A DNA stretch of 64,000 nucleotides from NCBI RefSeq assembly GCF_000631985.1, contig NZ_JFYN01000001.1, positions 725,908-789,907 of the forward strand, read 5' to 3'. The DNA comes from Pseudomonas sp. RIT288 (GTDB taxonomy: Bacteria; Pseudomonadota; Gammaproteobacteria; Pseudomonadales; Pseudomonadaceae). The notes beneath the pieces were generated by a model, which was given only the letters and a program-made list of their open reading frames with translations, was not told the DNA's origin and made no database searches. This document shows positions 45,483 through 54,327 of this stretch, piece after piece (the stretch's first letter is position 1; each line of letters starts with the position of its first letter). The translations under genes were made by a program, and so were the position numbers.

Positions 45483-47530
45483 GCTGCTGCGTCCTCACTC
45501 AGGCCGCTATGGCGCAAGAGTGCGTCAATCGATGGCTCACGGCCACGGAAGTCGACGAACAGCACCATCGGTGCCTGCGAACCGCCACGCGCCAGAATCG
45601 CTTCGCGGAACGCGCGACCGGTCTGGGCGTTGAGCACGCCGTCTTCTTCGAACTTGGAGAAGGCATCCGCCGACAGCACTTCCGCCCACTTGTAGCTGTA
45701 ATAGCCGGCCGCGTAACCGCCGGCGAAGATGTGCGCGAAGCTGTTGGGGAAGCGGTTGTACACCGGTGGTCGCATCACCGACACCTCGTCGCGCACGCCT
45801 TCGAGCACTTGCGCCACGCTGCGGCCGTCACCGTGGGTGGCGTGCAGTTCGAAGTCGAACAGCGAGAACTCCAGCTGCCGCACCATCATCAGGCCGGACT
45901 GGAAGTTCTTCGCTGCGAGCATTTTTTCCAGCAGGTCCTGTGGCAGCGGCTCGCCGGTTTCGTAGTGACCGGAGATCAGCGCCAGGCCTTCCGGCTCCCA
46001 GCACCAGTTTTCCATGAATTGACTTGGCAGCTCGACCGCATCCCACGCCACGCCGTTGATCCCCGAAACACCGGCGTGATCAACGCGGGTCAGCAGGTGA
46101 TGCAAGCCATGCCCGAATTCATGGAACAGAGTGGTCACTTCGTCGTGGGTCAGCAGCGCAGGTTTGCCGCTGTCCGCCGGGGTGAAGTTGCACACCAGGT
46201 TGGCCACCGGGCTTTGCAGCACGCCGTCGACGGTGCGGCGACGGTCGCGGGCGCCATCCATCCATGCACCGCCGCGCTTGTTGGCGCGGGCGTAGAGGTC
46301 GAAGAAGAAGCGGCCGACGTGCTGGCCGTTTTCCTTGATTTCGAACAGGCGCACGTCCGGGTGCCAGGTGTCGAAGCCTTTCAGTTCGGCGATTTCGATG
46401 CCGTACAGACGCTGGACGATAGCGAACAGACCGCCGAGGACTTTATCGATCGGGAAGTAGGCTCGCAGGGTTTCCTGAGCGACGCTGTAGCGCTGCTCGC
46501 GGAGTTTTTCCCCATAGAAACCGCTGTCCCAGCTTTGCAGATCGGCGCAGCCCTGTTCGGCGGCGTAGGCGCGCAGCTGCTGCAGATCCTGCGCGGCGAA
46601 CGGTTTGCTGCGCTTGGCCAGGTCGCGCAGAAAGCTCAGCACCTGATCGCTGGACTCGGCCATTTTCGTGGCCAGGCTCAGCTCGGAGAAACTCGCGAAA
46701 CCCAAGAGTTTTGCCAGCTCCTGACGCAGGTCGAGGATCTCTTCCATCACCGGGCCGTTGTCGTTCTGCCCGGCGTTCGGGCCTTGATCCGACGCACGGG
46801 TGCAGTAGGCGGCGTAGACTTCTTCGCGCAGCGCACGGTCCTGGGCGTAGGTCATCACCGCGTAGTAGCTCGGGAATTCCAGGGTGATCAGCCAGCCATC
46901 GAGGCCTTTGGCCTGGGCGGCAGCGGCCATTTGCGCCTTGGCCGAATCGGTCAGGCCAGCGAGGGCGGCTTCGTCGTTGATGTGCTTGGTCCAGGCTTGC
47001 GTGGCATCGAGCAACTGGTTGGAGAAGCGGCTGCCCAGCTCGGACAGTTTGCTTTGCACTTCGGCGTAACGCTTCTGTTCGGCTTCCGGCAGGTCGATAC
47101 CCGAAAGACGGAAATCACGCAGGGCGTGTTCCAGAATGGTTTTTTGCGCCACGTCGAAACCGGCGGCTTCCGGGCTGTTGGCCAGTGCTTCATAGGCCTG
47201 GAAGAGCTCGCGGTTCTGGCCCATCTCGGTGGAGTAGGCACTCAGGGCAGGCAGGCACGACTCGTACGCTTCGCGCAGTTCAGCGCTGTTGCACACGGCG
47301 TTGAGGTGGCTGACCGGGCTCCAGGCAGCGCCGAGGCGATCGTTGAGTTCGTCCATCGCCAATACCAGGCCGGCCCAGGTCGGGTTTTGAACCTGGGTCT
47401 TGAGAATTTCAGCGATGGCGGCGCGGTTGTCGGCCAGGATCGTTTCGATGGCTGGCAGCACGTGTTCGGCACGGATCGTGGAGAACGGCGGCAGGTCGTA
47501 GGACTGCAGAAGAGGGTTGTTCACGCTCAC
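45479..47530 (-). CDS. prlC: oligopeptidase A
   Basis: 683 aa from the GTG at 47530. M3-family metallopeptidase with the zinc motif LFHEFGHGLHHLL and the downstream glutamate region. It degrades short peptides, including signal-peptide remnants, in the cytoplasm. The GTG (MSVNNPLLQS) has AAGGTG six bases upstream and fits the family start; an in-frame ATG nine codons earlier (47557) is possible. It is followed by the coupled yheV-like gene and divergent from the gamma carbonic anhydrase gene. Confidence 0.94.
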   Translation of the reverse strand: MSVNNPLLQSYDLPPFSTIRAEHVLPAIETILADNRAAIAEILKTQVQNPTWAGLVLAMDELNDRLGAAWSPVSHLNAVCNSAELREAYESCLPALSAYSTEMGQNRELFQAYEALANSPEAAGFDVAQKTILEHALRDFRLSGIDLPEAEQKRYAEVQSKLSELGSRFSNQLLDATQAWTKHINDEAALAGLTDSAKAQMAAAAQAKGLDGWLITLEFPSYYAVMTYAQDRALREEVYAAYCTRASDQGPNAGQNDNGPVMEEILDLRQELAKLLGFASFSELSLATKMAESSDQVLSFLRDLAKRSKPFAAQDLQQLRAYAAEQGCADLQSWDSGFYGEKLREQRYSVAQETLRAYFPIDKVLGGLFAIVQRLYGIEIAELKGFDTWHPDVRLFEIKENGQHVGRFFFDLYARANKRGGAWMDGARDRRRTVDGVLQSPVANLVCNFTPADSGKPALLTHDEVTTLFHEFGHGLHHLLTRVDHAGVSGINGVAWDAVELPSQFMENWCWEPEGLALISGHYETGEPLPQDLLEKMLAAKNFQSGLMMVRQLEFSLFDFELHATHGDGRSVAQVLEGVRDEVSVMRPPVYNRFPNSFAHIFAGGYAAGYYSYKWAEVLSADAFSKFEEDGVLNAQTGRAFREAILARGGSQAPMVLFVDFRGREPSIDALLRHSGLSEDAAA

Positions 47531-47619
47531 GGTTGGCACCTTGGCTGGAAGAAACATGCACCCATCTTAATTACAATCGACACTCACCGCAGCTATCGGC
47601 GACAGAGAGAGAACTTATC

Positions 47620-48165
47620 GTGCCCGTTCGCAAGTACCAGAATCACACCCCGCTACTCGGCAAAGGCGCGTTTGTCGACGCCTCCGCGGTGGTGATCGGC
47701 GACGTCGAAATCGGCGAAGACAGCTCCGTGTGGCCGTTGACCGTGATCCGTGGCGACATGCACCGCATCCGCATCGGTGCGCGTACCAGCGTGCAGGACG
47801 GTTGCGTGCTGCACATCACTCACGCCGGGCCGTTCAACCCGGACGGCTTTCCGTTGCTGATCGGCGATGACGTGACCATCGCCCACAAGGTCATGCTGCA
47901 TGGCTGCAGCGTCGGCAGTCGCGTGCTGATCGGTATGGGCAGCATCGTCATGGACGGCGCGGTGGTCGAGGACGATGTGATCATCGGCGCCGGCAGCCTG
48001 GTACCGCCGGGCAAGCGCCTGGAAAGCGGTTTCCTGTACGTGGGCAGTCCGGTGAAACAAGTCCGCTCGTTGACCGACAAGGAACGCGCCTTCTTCACCT
48101 ATAGTGCGGCGAACTACGTGAAGCTCAAGGACCTGCATCTGGCCGAAGGCTACGACCAGCTCTGA
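47620..48165 (+). CDS. gamma-carbonic anhydrase-like hexapeptide protein
   Basis: 181 aa from a GTG start (VPVRKYQNHTP). A left-handed beta-helix of hexapeptide repeats has three zinc His positions: RGDMHRIRIG, ITHAGPF and IAHKVMLHGC. It is the YrdA/PaaY-like branch of the gamma carbonic anhydrases. Activity is uncertain for many members. It is followed 28 bp later by the HAD phosphatase gene. Confidence 0.88.
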   Translation: MPVRKYQNHTPLLGKGAFVDASAVVIGDVEIGEDSSVWPLTVIRGDMHRIRIGARTSVQDGCVLHITHAGPFNPDGFPLLIGDDVTIAHKVMLHGCSVGSRVLIGMGSIVMDGAVVEDDVIIGAGSLVPPGKRLESGFLYVGSPVKQVRSLTDKERAFFTYSAANYVKLKDLHLAEGYDQL

Positions 48166-48193
48166 ATCGACCTACACCTGCTCAGGATTTCTC

Positions 48194-48844
48194 ATGCATT
48201 ACCAGACCGTACTGTTCGACCTCGATGGCACCCTGACCGACCCGCGTGAGGGCATCACCCGTTCCATCCAGTTCGCTTTGAGCAAACTCGGCATCGACGA
48301 GCCGGACCTGAGCAAGCTCGAACACTTCATCGGGCCGCCGCTGTTGCAGGCGTTCATGCAGTTCTATGGTTTCGACGAGGCCAAGGCCTGGGAGGCGGTG
48401 AATTTCTATCGCGAGCGCTTCAAGGTCACCGGCCTGTACGAGAACCGTGTGTTCGACGGCGTCACGCCGCTGCTGGAAACCTTGAGCGGCCAGGGGCGAC
48501 AGCTGTATATCGCGACCTCCAAGCCGTGGGAGTTCGCCCGCGAGATCGCCCGGCACTTCGACTTCGCCAAACACTTCAAGGTGATCTACGGCAGTGAGCT
48601 GGATGGCACGCGAACCAACAAGGTCGAGCTGATTGCGCACTTGATCGCTGAAGAACGGCTCGACCCGGCCAACACGCTGATGATCGGCGACCGCAAGCAT
48701 GACCTGATCGGCGCGCGCAGCAACGGCATGGATGCGGCGGCGGTGGGTTATGGGTTTGGCAGTTTTGAAGAGTTGAGTGCCGAAGCGCCGGCTTATCACT
48801 TTGAAACCTTGGCCGAGTTGCATCAGGCGTTTTTGCAGCGCTGA
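48194..48844 (+). CDS. HAD-superfamily phosphatase (phosphoglycolate phosphatase-like)
   Basis: 216 aa. HAD motifs: I FDLDGTLTD, II YIATSKPWE, III-IV KVELIAHLI and MIGDRKHDLIGA. The cap is of the small helical C1 type. It resembles Gph/YjjG-like phosphatases (AHBA synthesis-associated and 5'-nucleotidase-like proteins also share this form), so the physiological substrate is open. AGGA precedes the ATG, and it likely shares a transcript with the preceding gene. Confidence 0.85.
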   Translation: MHYQTVLFDLDGTLTDPREGITRSIQFALSKLGIDEPDLSKLEHFIGPPLLQAFMQFYGFDEAKAWEAVNFYRERFKVTGLYENRVFDGVTPLLETLSGQGRQLYIATSKPWEFAREIARHFDFAKHFKVIYGSELDGTRTNKVELIAHLIAEERLDPANTLMIGDRKHDLIGARSNGMDAAAVGYGFGSFEELSAEAPAYHFETLAELHQAFLQR

Positions 48845-48855
48845 TTAGATTGCTT

Positions 48856-48919
48856 TCGCGAGCAGGCTCACTCCTGCATTTGGAGTGCGTTCCCCCTGTA
48901 GGAGTGAGCCTGCTCGCGA
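48856..48919. repeat. REP-type inverted repeat (TCGCGAGCAGGCTC family)
   Basis: Perfect 19-bp arms, TCGCGAGCAGGCTCACTCC at 48856-48874 and its complement at 48901-48919, between the convergent HAD and aminopeptidase genes. Confidence 0.85.
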
Positions 48920-48938
48920 TGGCGTCTTCCTCATGAAC

Positions 48939-50021
48939 TCAACTGTCTGTAACTGCCAATATTTTCAAAGCCGCCTTGCGCTTCTCGACAGGCAAATCCC
49001 CTAGCTTCTCCACCTCGGCATAAAACCGCAGCCAATCCCCCCCAACCTGCCTGAACAACGCAGCAAACGCCGGCACCCACTGGTCATACAGCCCAAACGG
49101 CAACAACCGCGCATTGTTCAGCGGCATATTCACCCACGCGTCATAACGCTTGTCCCCAGCCCACTGGCTGTCGCGCATCACCTGGTAGTCGCGCCGAAAC
49201 TGCTCGAACTCCGCCGCTTTATCCCTGCGCATCTGCTCGGCCGGCATTGGCTGGGCGTAGAGTTTTTCCAGGCGTGAGCGCGTTTCCAGCACCAGCTCAA
49301 TGAACTGATCACGCTGCTTGAGCCTGGCATCGGTGTCCGGTGGCAGGCCACGAAACGCCCGCCACTGGCGGGTGCCTTCCTGTTCGACAAACGTGGCAAA
49401 TGACTCGTTGAACTCGGTGTCGTTCTTCACATAGAAGCGCTGATGCGCCAGTTCATGAAAGATCAGCGTGGCCAGACGCTCATCGCCCCAGCCCATCATC
49501 GAGTTGAGGATCGGGTCATTGAACCAGCCGAGGGTCGAATAGGCTTCGACGCCGCCAATCGCTACGTCCATGCCTTGCAGGCGCTGGAGCGCCGCTTCGC
49601 CGCGCGCGGCGCTCTGGCTGTAGTAGCCGCGATAGGCCACGCAACCGGCGATCGGGAAGCAATGGTTTTGCGGGGTCAGGGAAAACTCCGGAGTGGCGAA
49701 CACGTTCCACACCACATACGGCCGGCCAATGTCGGCGTACAGCCGATAGCTCTGGTTATCCGGCAGGTGCAGGTGCTCGCTGGCGAAGGCACGGGCTTTT
49801 TGCGAATGGATCAGGTGCGTGCGCAGCGATGCGTCGCGACTGGGGTCAGCAATCACCTTGGCCACCGGTTCGCGTGCCCGCAGCAGCTGCAACTGACCGC
49901 TGGCCAATTGGCTGTAATAGCTGACGCTGGAACAACCGTTGAGCAACAAAAACATCACACCCGGAAACAAAATCCGAAAAACGCGATCAAGTAACCCATG
50001 GCTTGGAAGCGGCCTGCTCAA
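48939..50021 (-). CDS. lipoprotein zinc aminopeptidase (PF10023-like)
   Basis: 360 aa. The signal ends in the lipobox LLNGC. A metallopeptidase motif IFHELAHQRFYVKNDTEFNES gives HExxH with a downstream Glu ligand. This matches the putative aminopeptidase family seen as a lipoprotein in pseudomonads. The only start giving a full signal peptide is a TTG at 50021, with AAGGA nine bases upstream. The first in-frame ATG is too close to the lipobox. The TTG start is inference. It is divergent from the lipoprotein gene at 50080. Confidence 0.8.
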   Translation of the reverse strand: MSRPLPSHGLLDRVFRILFPGVMFLLLNGCSSVSYYSQLASGQLQLLRAREPVAKVIADPSRDASLRTHLIHSQKARAFASEHLHLPDNQSYRLYADIGRPYVVWNVFATPEFSLTPQNHCFPIAGCVAYRGYYSQSAARGEAALQRLQGMDVAIGGVEAYSTLGWFNDPILNSMMGWGDERLATLIFHELAHQRFYVKNDTEFNESFATFVEQEGTRQWRAFRGLPPDTDARLKQRDQFIELVLETRSRLEKLYAQPMPAEQMRRDKAAEFEQFRRDYQVMRDSQWAGDKRYDAWVNMPLNNARLLPFGLYDQWVPAFAALFRQVGGDWLRFYAEVEKLGDLPVEKRKAALKILAVTDS

Positions 50022-50079
50022 AATAAAAATCCTTTGGAAAGTCTGCCCGCAAGACTATCCCGCCATTTGGAGCTTCGCT

Positions 50080-50502
50080 ATGCGCATGTTGTTGCTGACA
50101 GGAGGCCTGCTGACGCTGGCCGGTTGTGCCGGATTCGGAATGCCCGACCCTGACCCTTCGCAAGCCTGGATCGATCTCGATGCCCGGCAACAGGACACGG
50201 CGCTGCAAGCGCTGAAGGTCGATGACAAGGCGACCGTCGACAAACGTTATTTTGAAGTCGAGCCCGGCAGTCACCAACTGCAGGTGCGCTACCAATTCCC
50301 GGTCGAAGCCACCAACATCGGCCCCGATGCCGAACCACTGTGGCGCGACTGCCAGTTGAAGGTGAAATTCAAGGACTTCAACGCCGGTCAGCGCTATCAG
50401 CTGCAAGCTGGCAGCATCGGTTTCCGGCCATGGGCGAAGCTCTATGACGAGCAGCGCAATGTGGTCGGCCAAGGAATCCCGGCAGGCTGCCAGCGCACCT
50501 GA
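50080..50502 (+). CDS. putative lipoprotein (PA0062/PA0063-like), copy 1
   Basis: 140 aa. Short lipoprotein signal with lipobox LTLAGC. The mature part contains DPSQAWIDL, EVEPGSHQLQVRYQF and FNAGQRYQLQAGS. The downstream gene at 50543 encodes a clear paralogue with the same pattern. GGAG lies eight bases before the ATG. The family is uncharacterised. A beta-rich, PEGA-like fold is possible from the PGSHxLxVRY-type motif. Confidence 0.78.
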   Translation: MRMLLLTGGLLTLAGCAGFGMPDPDPSQAWIDLDARQQDTALQALKVDDKATVDKRYFEVEPGSHQLQVRYQFPVEATNIGPDAEPLWRDCQLKVKFKDFNAGQRYQLQAGSIGFRPWAKLYDEQRNVVGQGIPAGCQRT

Positions 50503-50542
50503 TCGGCGCTATGCTGGAGGTCTGAATCCTGGGACATCCATC

Positions 50543-50962
50543 ATGCGCAAGTTGGTGTTGTTACTCGCGGTCGGCGTTGTCGCGGGCTGCCAGACCCCGT
50601 TGCCACCGGTCGATCCGCAAATGGCCTGGGTCGATTTCTCGACCCCGAGCCCCGGCGGAAAACTGCTCATGGCCGAGCGCCTGGATAATCAACGCCTGAG
50701 CGACGGGCGTTTCTTCCAGGTCACCCCCGGTAGCCATGAGCTGCGGGTGCGGTTTGACTTCGAGGTGTTTGGTGGCGGCGGCAGTCTGATGACCGGTCCT
50801 GTGGAGCGACTGTGCTATCTGTACATTCGCTACGATCATTTCGAGGCCGGGCAGCGTTATCTGCTGGAGGGGCGTTCGCTAGGGTTCACACCGAGCGCCC
50901 GTCTGTACAACGCCAAGCGTGAGATCGTTGCCGAGGATCACGACATGAACTGCCTCAGCTGA
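50543..50962 (+). CDS. putative lipoprotein (PA0062/PA0063-like), copy 2
   Basis: 139 aa. Lipobox VVAGC. It shares with copy 1 the order DPQMAWVDF, VTPGSHELRVRFDF, a conserved cysteine (LCYLYIRYDHF) and FEAGQRYLLEGRSLGF, so the two arose by tandem duplication. It begins 40 bp after copy 1, probably in one operon. Function is unknown. It converges on the DUF1161 gene with a 6-bp gap. Confidence 0.78.
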   Translation: MRKLVLLLAVGVVAGCQTPLPPVDPQMAWVDFSTPSPGGKLLMAERLDNQRLSDGRFFQVTPGSHELRVRFDFEVFGGGGSLMTGPVERLCYLYIRYDHFEAGQRYLLEGRSLGFTPSARLYNAKREIVAEDHDMNCLS

Positions 50963-50968
50963 GACGGA

Positions 50969-51208
50969 TCAGTTGTCGTTCTTCTGGTAAATGATTGCCT
51001 TGCTGCCATTTTCACAGGTGCCGATGACCATGGCCACGTCGTGCTTGTCGGCCTCTTCCTTGCTGACGATTTCCAGCGTGTAGGACGGCACGGCGTTCGC
51101 CTGGATCTTTACTTCGATTTCTTTCCTGAGTTCTTCACAGTCTTTCGGTGCGGCAAGAACCGTTGTGGCCAATGCACTGCAGAGGATCGCCAAGCCAATA
51201 CGTTTCAT
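50969..51208 (-). CDS. DUF1161 periplasmic protein, copy 1
   Basis: 79 aa. A signal peptide (cut at VLAAPK) is followed by CEELRKEIEVKIQA, YTLEIVS, VIGTCENGSKAIIY: the DUF1161 pattern with two cysteines, probably disulfide-bonded. It begins at 51208 (MKRIGLAIL), with GGAG nine bases upstream. A second copy lies at 53266-53490. Function is unknown. Confidence 0.85.
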   Translation of the reverse strand: MKRIGLAILCSALATTVLAAPKDCEELRKEIEVKIQANAVPSYTLEIVSKEEADKHDVAMVIGTCENGSKAIIYQKNDN

Positions 51209-51338
51209 ATCTTGAAGCTCCATGGGGCAGCGCGCACGGGAGTACGCTGAAGCTGCTGTCACTTATTCGACCATATTTTTGCGGGGCGGGTTCTGACTTC
51301 GCTCACATCTTCAGTAACTGCGGTGATTTGTGGATTAC

Positions 51339-51406
51339 ATTCGCGAGCAGGCTCGCTCCCACATTGGAATGCACTTCTCATGTGGGAGCGAGCCTGCTCG
51401 CGAATG
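51339..51406. repeat. REP-type inverted repeat (TCGCGAGCAGGCTC family)
   Basis: Perfect 26-bp arms (51339-51364 and 51381-51406) containing TCGCGAGCAGGCTCGCTCCC, with a 16-nt loop. It lies just after the osmC stop on the minus strand and could terminate osmC transcription. Confidence 0.88.
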
Positions 51407-51423
51407 GGTCAGTCAGCGCCGAT

Positions 51424-51855
51424 TTAGCTGACCAGCGAAGCCTCAAGGGTAATCTTCGCATTCAGCACCTTGGACACCGGGCACCCTTCCTTGGCCTTGT
51501 TGCTCAGCTCTTCAAACTGCGCCTGAGTCGCCCCCGGGATTTTCGCCTTGAGGATCAGCTTCACCGCCGTGATTGCGAAGCCGCCATCCACCTGATCCAG
51601 CGTCACTTCAGCCTGAGTATCAATGCTGTCGGCCTTCAGGCCCGCATCGCCCAAAATCATCGAAAACGCCATGGAAAAACAACCGGCATGCGCGGCGCCG
51701 ATCAGTTCTTCCGGGTTGGTGCCCTTGCCGCCCTCGAAGCGGGCCTTGAAGCCGTAGGGGGCTTCTCTGAGGACGCCGGTCTCGGTAGAGATCGAGCCGA
51801 TGCCGGTTTTCAGATCGCCTGCCCAATGCGCGGATGCTTTCTTCACGATAGCCAT
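51424..51855 (-). CDS. osmC: osmotically inducible peroxiredoxin OsmC
   Basis: 143 aa. OsmC/Ohr fold with the two redox cysteines in AGCFSMAFS and EGCPVSKVL. It reduces organic hydroperoxides. The presence of KASAHWAGDLKTG near the N terminus puts it in the OsmC rather than the Ohr subgroup. GAGGAGG lies six bases before the ATG at 51855. The 241-bp upstream gap, shared with a divergent oxidoreductase gene, holds its promoter. Confidence 0.92.
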   Translation of the reverse strand: MAIVKKASAHWAGDLKTGIGSISTETGVLREAPYGFKARFEGGKGTNPEELIGAAHAGCFSMAFSMILGDAGLKADSIDTQAEVTLDQVDGGFAITAVKLILKAKIPGATQAQFEELSNKAKEGCPVSKVLNAKITLEASLVS

Positions 51856-52096
51856 GTTCTGCCTCCTCAAGATCTGGCGCGGAACGCCGCGCCGTCGTGG
51901 TTTTTGCTTGCAAGGCTTCTGAGGATAGACGCCCGGACAAAGTTCAGCCCGGCTGAATCGTTGACTTTTTTAGTAGGATTTTTCTCTCGGCTATTGAAAC
52001 TCGGGTATATGCCCTCATTGCACAGAACACGCTTATGAATTCGGCAGGTTTTCGTTCGCAAGAAAAAACCTGCAGACCACTCGGAGACGCAGGTTT

Positions 52097-53098
52097 ATGA
52101 AGCAACTGTCCGACGTAAAATTTTCCACCCTCGATCTGGTGCCGGTGCGCGAGAACGGCAGCCCGGCGCAATCGCTGCGCAACTCGCTGGATCTGGCACA
52201 GCATGTCGAGAAGCTTGGTTACACCCGGTTCTGGGTCGCCGAGCACCACAACATGGACGGCATCGCCAGTTCCGCCACCTCGGTGTTGCTTGGGTATCTG
52301 GCTGGTGGTACTTCGACGATTCGCGTCGGCTCCGGCGGGGTGATGCTGCCCAACCACGCACCGCTGGTGATCGCCGAACAGTTCGGCACTCTTGAAAGCC
52401 TCTATCCGGGACGCATCGACCTGGGGCTGGGCCGCGCGCCCGGCTCCGACCAGATGACTGCCCGCGCCCTGCGCCGCGAACGTTCTGGCAGTGCCGATGA
52501 TTTCCCGGAAGACGTTGCCGAGCTGGCGCGTTTCCTCGGCCCGCGTACCCAGGACCAACGGGTAATCGCCATGCCCGGCACCGGTACCAACGTGCCGATC
52601 TGGTTGCTTGGTTCCAGCCTGTTCAGCGCGCAACTTGCCGGTGAACGCGGGTTGCCCTACGCCTTCGCCTCGCACTTCGCCCCGCGCTTCATGCACGAGG
52701 CGATTCGCGTCTATCGCAACCACTTCAAACCGTCGGCGGTGCTCGACAAGCCGTACGTGATGCTCGGGGTGCCGCTGGTGGCGGCGGATACCGATGAGCA
52801 GGCCGACTACCTGGCGACCTCGGTGTACCAGCGAATTCTCGCGCTGATGCGTGGGCAGAGTCTGATGCAGCGTCCGCCGGTGAAAACCATGGACGGCCTG
52901 TGGCTGCCCCATGAGCGCGAGGCGGTGGGGGATTTCCTCGGCCTGGCGATGGTCGGCAGCCCGCAGAAAATCCGCGCGAAGCTGGAGGTGTTGGTCGAGC
53001 AGACGCAGGCCGATGAGCTGATTTTCACCTGCGATCTGTATGAGCATGCCGATCGCCTGCATTCCTACGAACTGCTAGCCCAAGTCATGAAAGGATAA
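52097..53098 (+). CDS. luciferase-like flavin monooxygenase
   Basis: 333 aa. Bacterial luciferase TIM-barrel family: [47 protein letters not shown] and [10 protein letters not shown]. It is the FMN-dependent LLM class (MsnO8/YhbW-like). The substrate is unknown. GGAG and AGG lie upstream of the ATG. It stands alone, divergent from osmC. Confidence 0.88.
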   Translation: MKQLSDVKFSTLDLVPVRENGSPAQSLRNSLDLAQHVEKLGYTRFWVAEHHNMDGIASSATSVLLGYLAGGTSTIRVGSGGVMLPNHAPLVIAEQFGTLESLYPGRIDLGLGRAPGSDQMTARALRRERSGSADDFPEDVAELARFLGPRTQDQRVIAMPGTGTNVPIWLLGSSLFSAQLAGERGLPYAFASHFAPRFMHEAIRVYRNHFKPSAVLDKPYVMLGVPLVAADTDEQADYLATSVYQRILALMRGQSLMQRPPVKTMDGLWLPHEREAVGDFLGLAMVGSPQKIRAKLEVLVEQTQADELIFTCDLYEHADRLHSYELLAQVMKG

Positions 53099-53103
53099 CG
53101 CGG

Positions 53104-53202
53104 CCCCCTGTAGGAGCTGTCGAGTGAAACGAGGCTGCGATCTTTTGATCTGATTTTTTAAAGCCAGGATCAAAAGGTCGCAGCGTGCCGCAGCTCCTAC
53201 AA
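53104..53202. repeat. REP-type inverted repeat, long loop
   Basis: The CCTGTAGGAGCTGTCGAG arm and the GCCGCAGCTCCTAC arm have the same internal layout as the element at 25668-25762. It follows the monooxygenase stop. Confidence 0.8.
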
Positions 53203-53220
53203 TGGAAAATCATCGCCCAT

Positions 53221-53250
53221 AAAAAAGCCGACGCCTTCGCGTCGGCTTTT
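53221..53250. terminator. bidirectional intrinsic terminator
   Basis: AAAAAAGCCGACGC, short loop, GCGTCGGCTTTT. It lies between the convergent monooxygenase and DUF1161 genes, with T-runs on both strands. Confidence 0.9.
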
Positions 53251-53265
53251 GCATTTCAAACGAGA

Positions 53266-53490
53266 TCAACCGCGCTTGTAGACGATTTCCTTGGCGCCGC
53301 CTTCGCAAGTGCCGACGACTTTGCCGTCAGCCGCTGCGCCTTTATCGACAACTTCCAGCGAATACCCGGAAACGCCCTTGGCGTCCAGCTTCGCCGCAAT
53401 CTCGCTTTTCAACTCTTCACAAGGCTTGCCAGCAGCCAACGCGCCACCCGCAAGGCTCAACAAACCTACTGCCAATATGAACTTCTTCAT
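53266..53490 (-). CDS. DUF1161 periplasmic protein, copy 2
   Basis: 74 aa. The signal peptide ends near GALAAG. The mature part reads CEELKSEIAAKLDAKG, YSLEVVDKG, GTCEGGAKEIVYKRG, clearly paralogous to the protein at 50969-51208. GGGAG precedes the ATG at 53490. Function is unknown. Confidence 0.87.
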   Translation of the reverse strand: MKKFILAVGLLSLAGGALAAGKPCEELKSEIAAKLDAKGVSGYSLEVVDKGAAADGKVVGTCEGGAKEIVYKRG

Positions 53491-53614
53491 CGGTCGCACT
53501 CCCTGGTCGGATTAAAAGAGGCGGGCACCGGCAGTGCCGATGCGCTCACCTTGTAGCGCTTTGCCATTCCTATGGCACTCGGCCAGCGCGCAAGTTCAGA
53601 AGCGTAGCCCAAAC

Positions 53615-53830
53615 TCAGCTGCTGGCAATGCGGAAGCCGACTTTGAGGGTTACCTGGAAATGTGCAGCCTTGCCGTCCTTGATGTGGCCACGGGTCTCGA
53701 CCACTTCAAACCACTCCAGATGCTTGATGCTCTTGTTCGCTTCGGCCAGCGCGTTGTTGATGGCGTCTTCGATGCTGCTGGTGGACGAGCCGACCAGCTC
53801 GACTTTCTTGTAGGTGTGATGGTCACTCAT
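53615..53830 (-). CDS. dodecin (flavin-binding)
   Basis: 71 aa. Dodecin signature: [32 protein letters not shown] with the flavin-stacking Trp, and [11 protein letters not shown]. It forms dodecameric cages that store riboflavin or FMN. Full length, no signal peptide. Confidence 0.93.
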   Translation of the reverse strand: MSDHHTYKKVELVGSSTSSIEDAINNALAEANKSIKHLEWFEVVETRGHIKDGKAAHFQVTLKVGFRIASS

Positions 53831-54000
53831 GGCGATCTCCTTGGCGTTTGAAATTGACGTGTGGAATTGAGACTAGCAGTGAATCTGCTCTGTTGATTTC
53901 GGCGGCGCGACGCAAGCGAAGTTCAGATTTTCTGCACTTTCTCAAACCGCTGAAGTCCCAACCAACACACGCCACTCATCACCAATGCAGGAGAGCCACC

Positions 54001-54327
54001 ATGGCCAACACCTCTTTACGTAAAGCCTCGTTGCAAAGCATGGAAGCCGAGATCGAGAGTCTGCTCAAATCGTTGGAAAGCCTGAAGGACGACGCGTCCG
54101 ACGAGTCGCGCAAGACCCTCAAGGCCCTCAAGAGCAACGCTGAAAGCGCGCTGAAACATTCGCGCAGCCTGCTCAGCGATGCCTACGAAGAAGTCAAAGT
54201 GAAAACCCGCGAGACCGGCATCGCCACCCGCGATTACGCTCAGGAACACCCGTGGACCACCGCTGGTGTGGCGGTCGGTGCAATCGGTCTGCTGGCTGCT
54301 TATTTGCTGTTCAAGCGCGGCGAGTGA
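54001..54327 (+). CDS. ElaB/YqjD/DUF883-family membrane-anchored protein
   Basis: 108 aa. A long amphipathic helix ([19 protein letters not shown]) precedes a C-terminal membrane anchor ([20 protein letters not shown]), as in ElaB and YqjD, which tether ribosomes to the membrane in stationary phase in E. coli. The start is at 54001, with AGGAG upstream. Its last 28 bp overlap the end of the convergent trpI gene. Confidence 0.88.
   Translation: MANTSLRKASLQSMEAEIESLLKSLESLKDDASDESRKTLKALKSNAESALKHSRSLLSDAYEEVKVKTRETGIATRDYAQEHPWTTAGVAVGAIGLLAAYLLFKRGE

Noticed and set aside
45470..47695. 741-codon open frame antisense to prlC
   Set aside because: Mirror frame of oligopeptidase A; composition is biased and no domain is visible.
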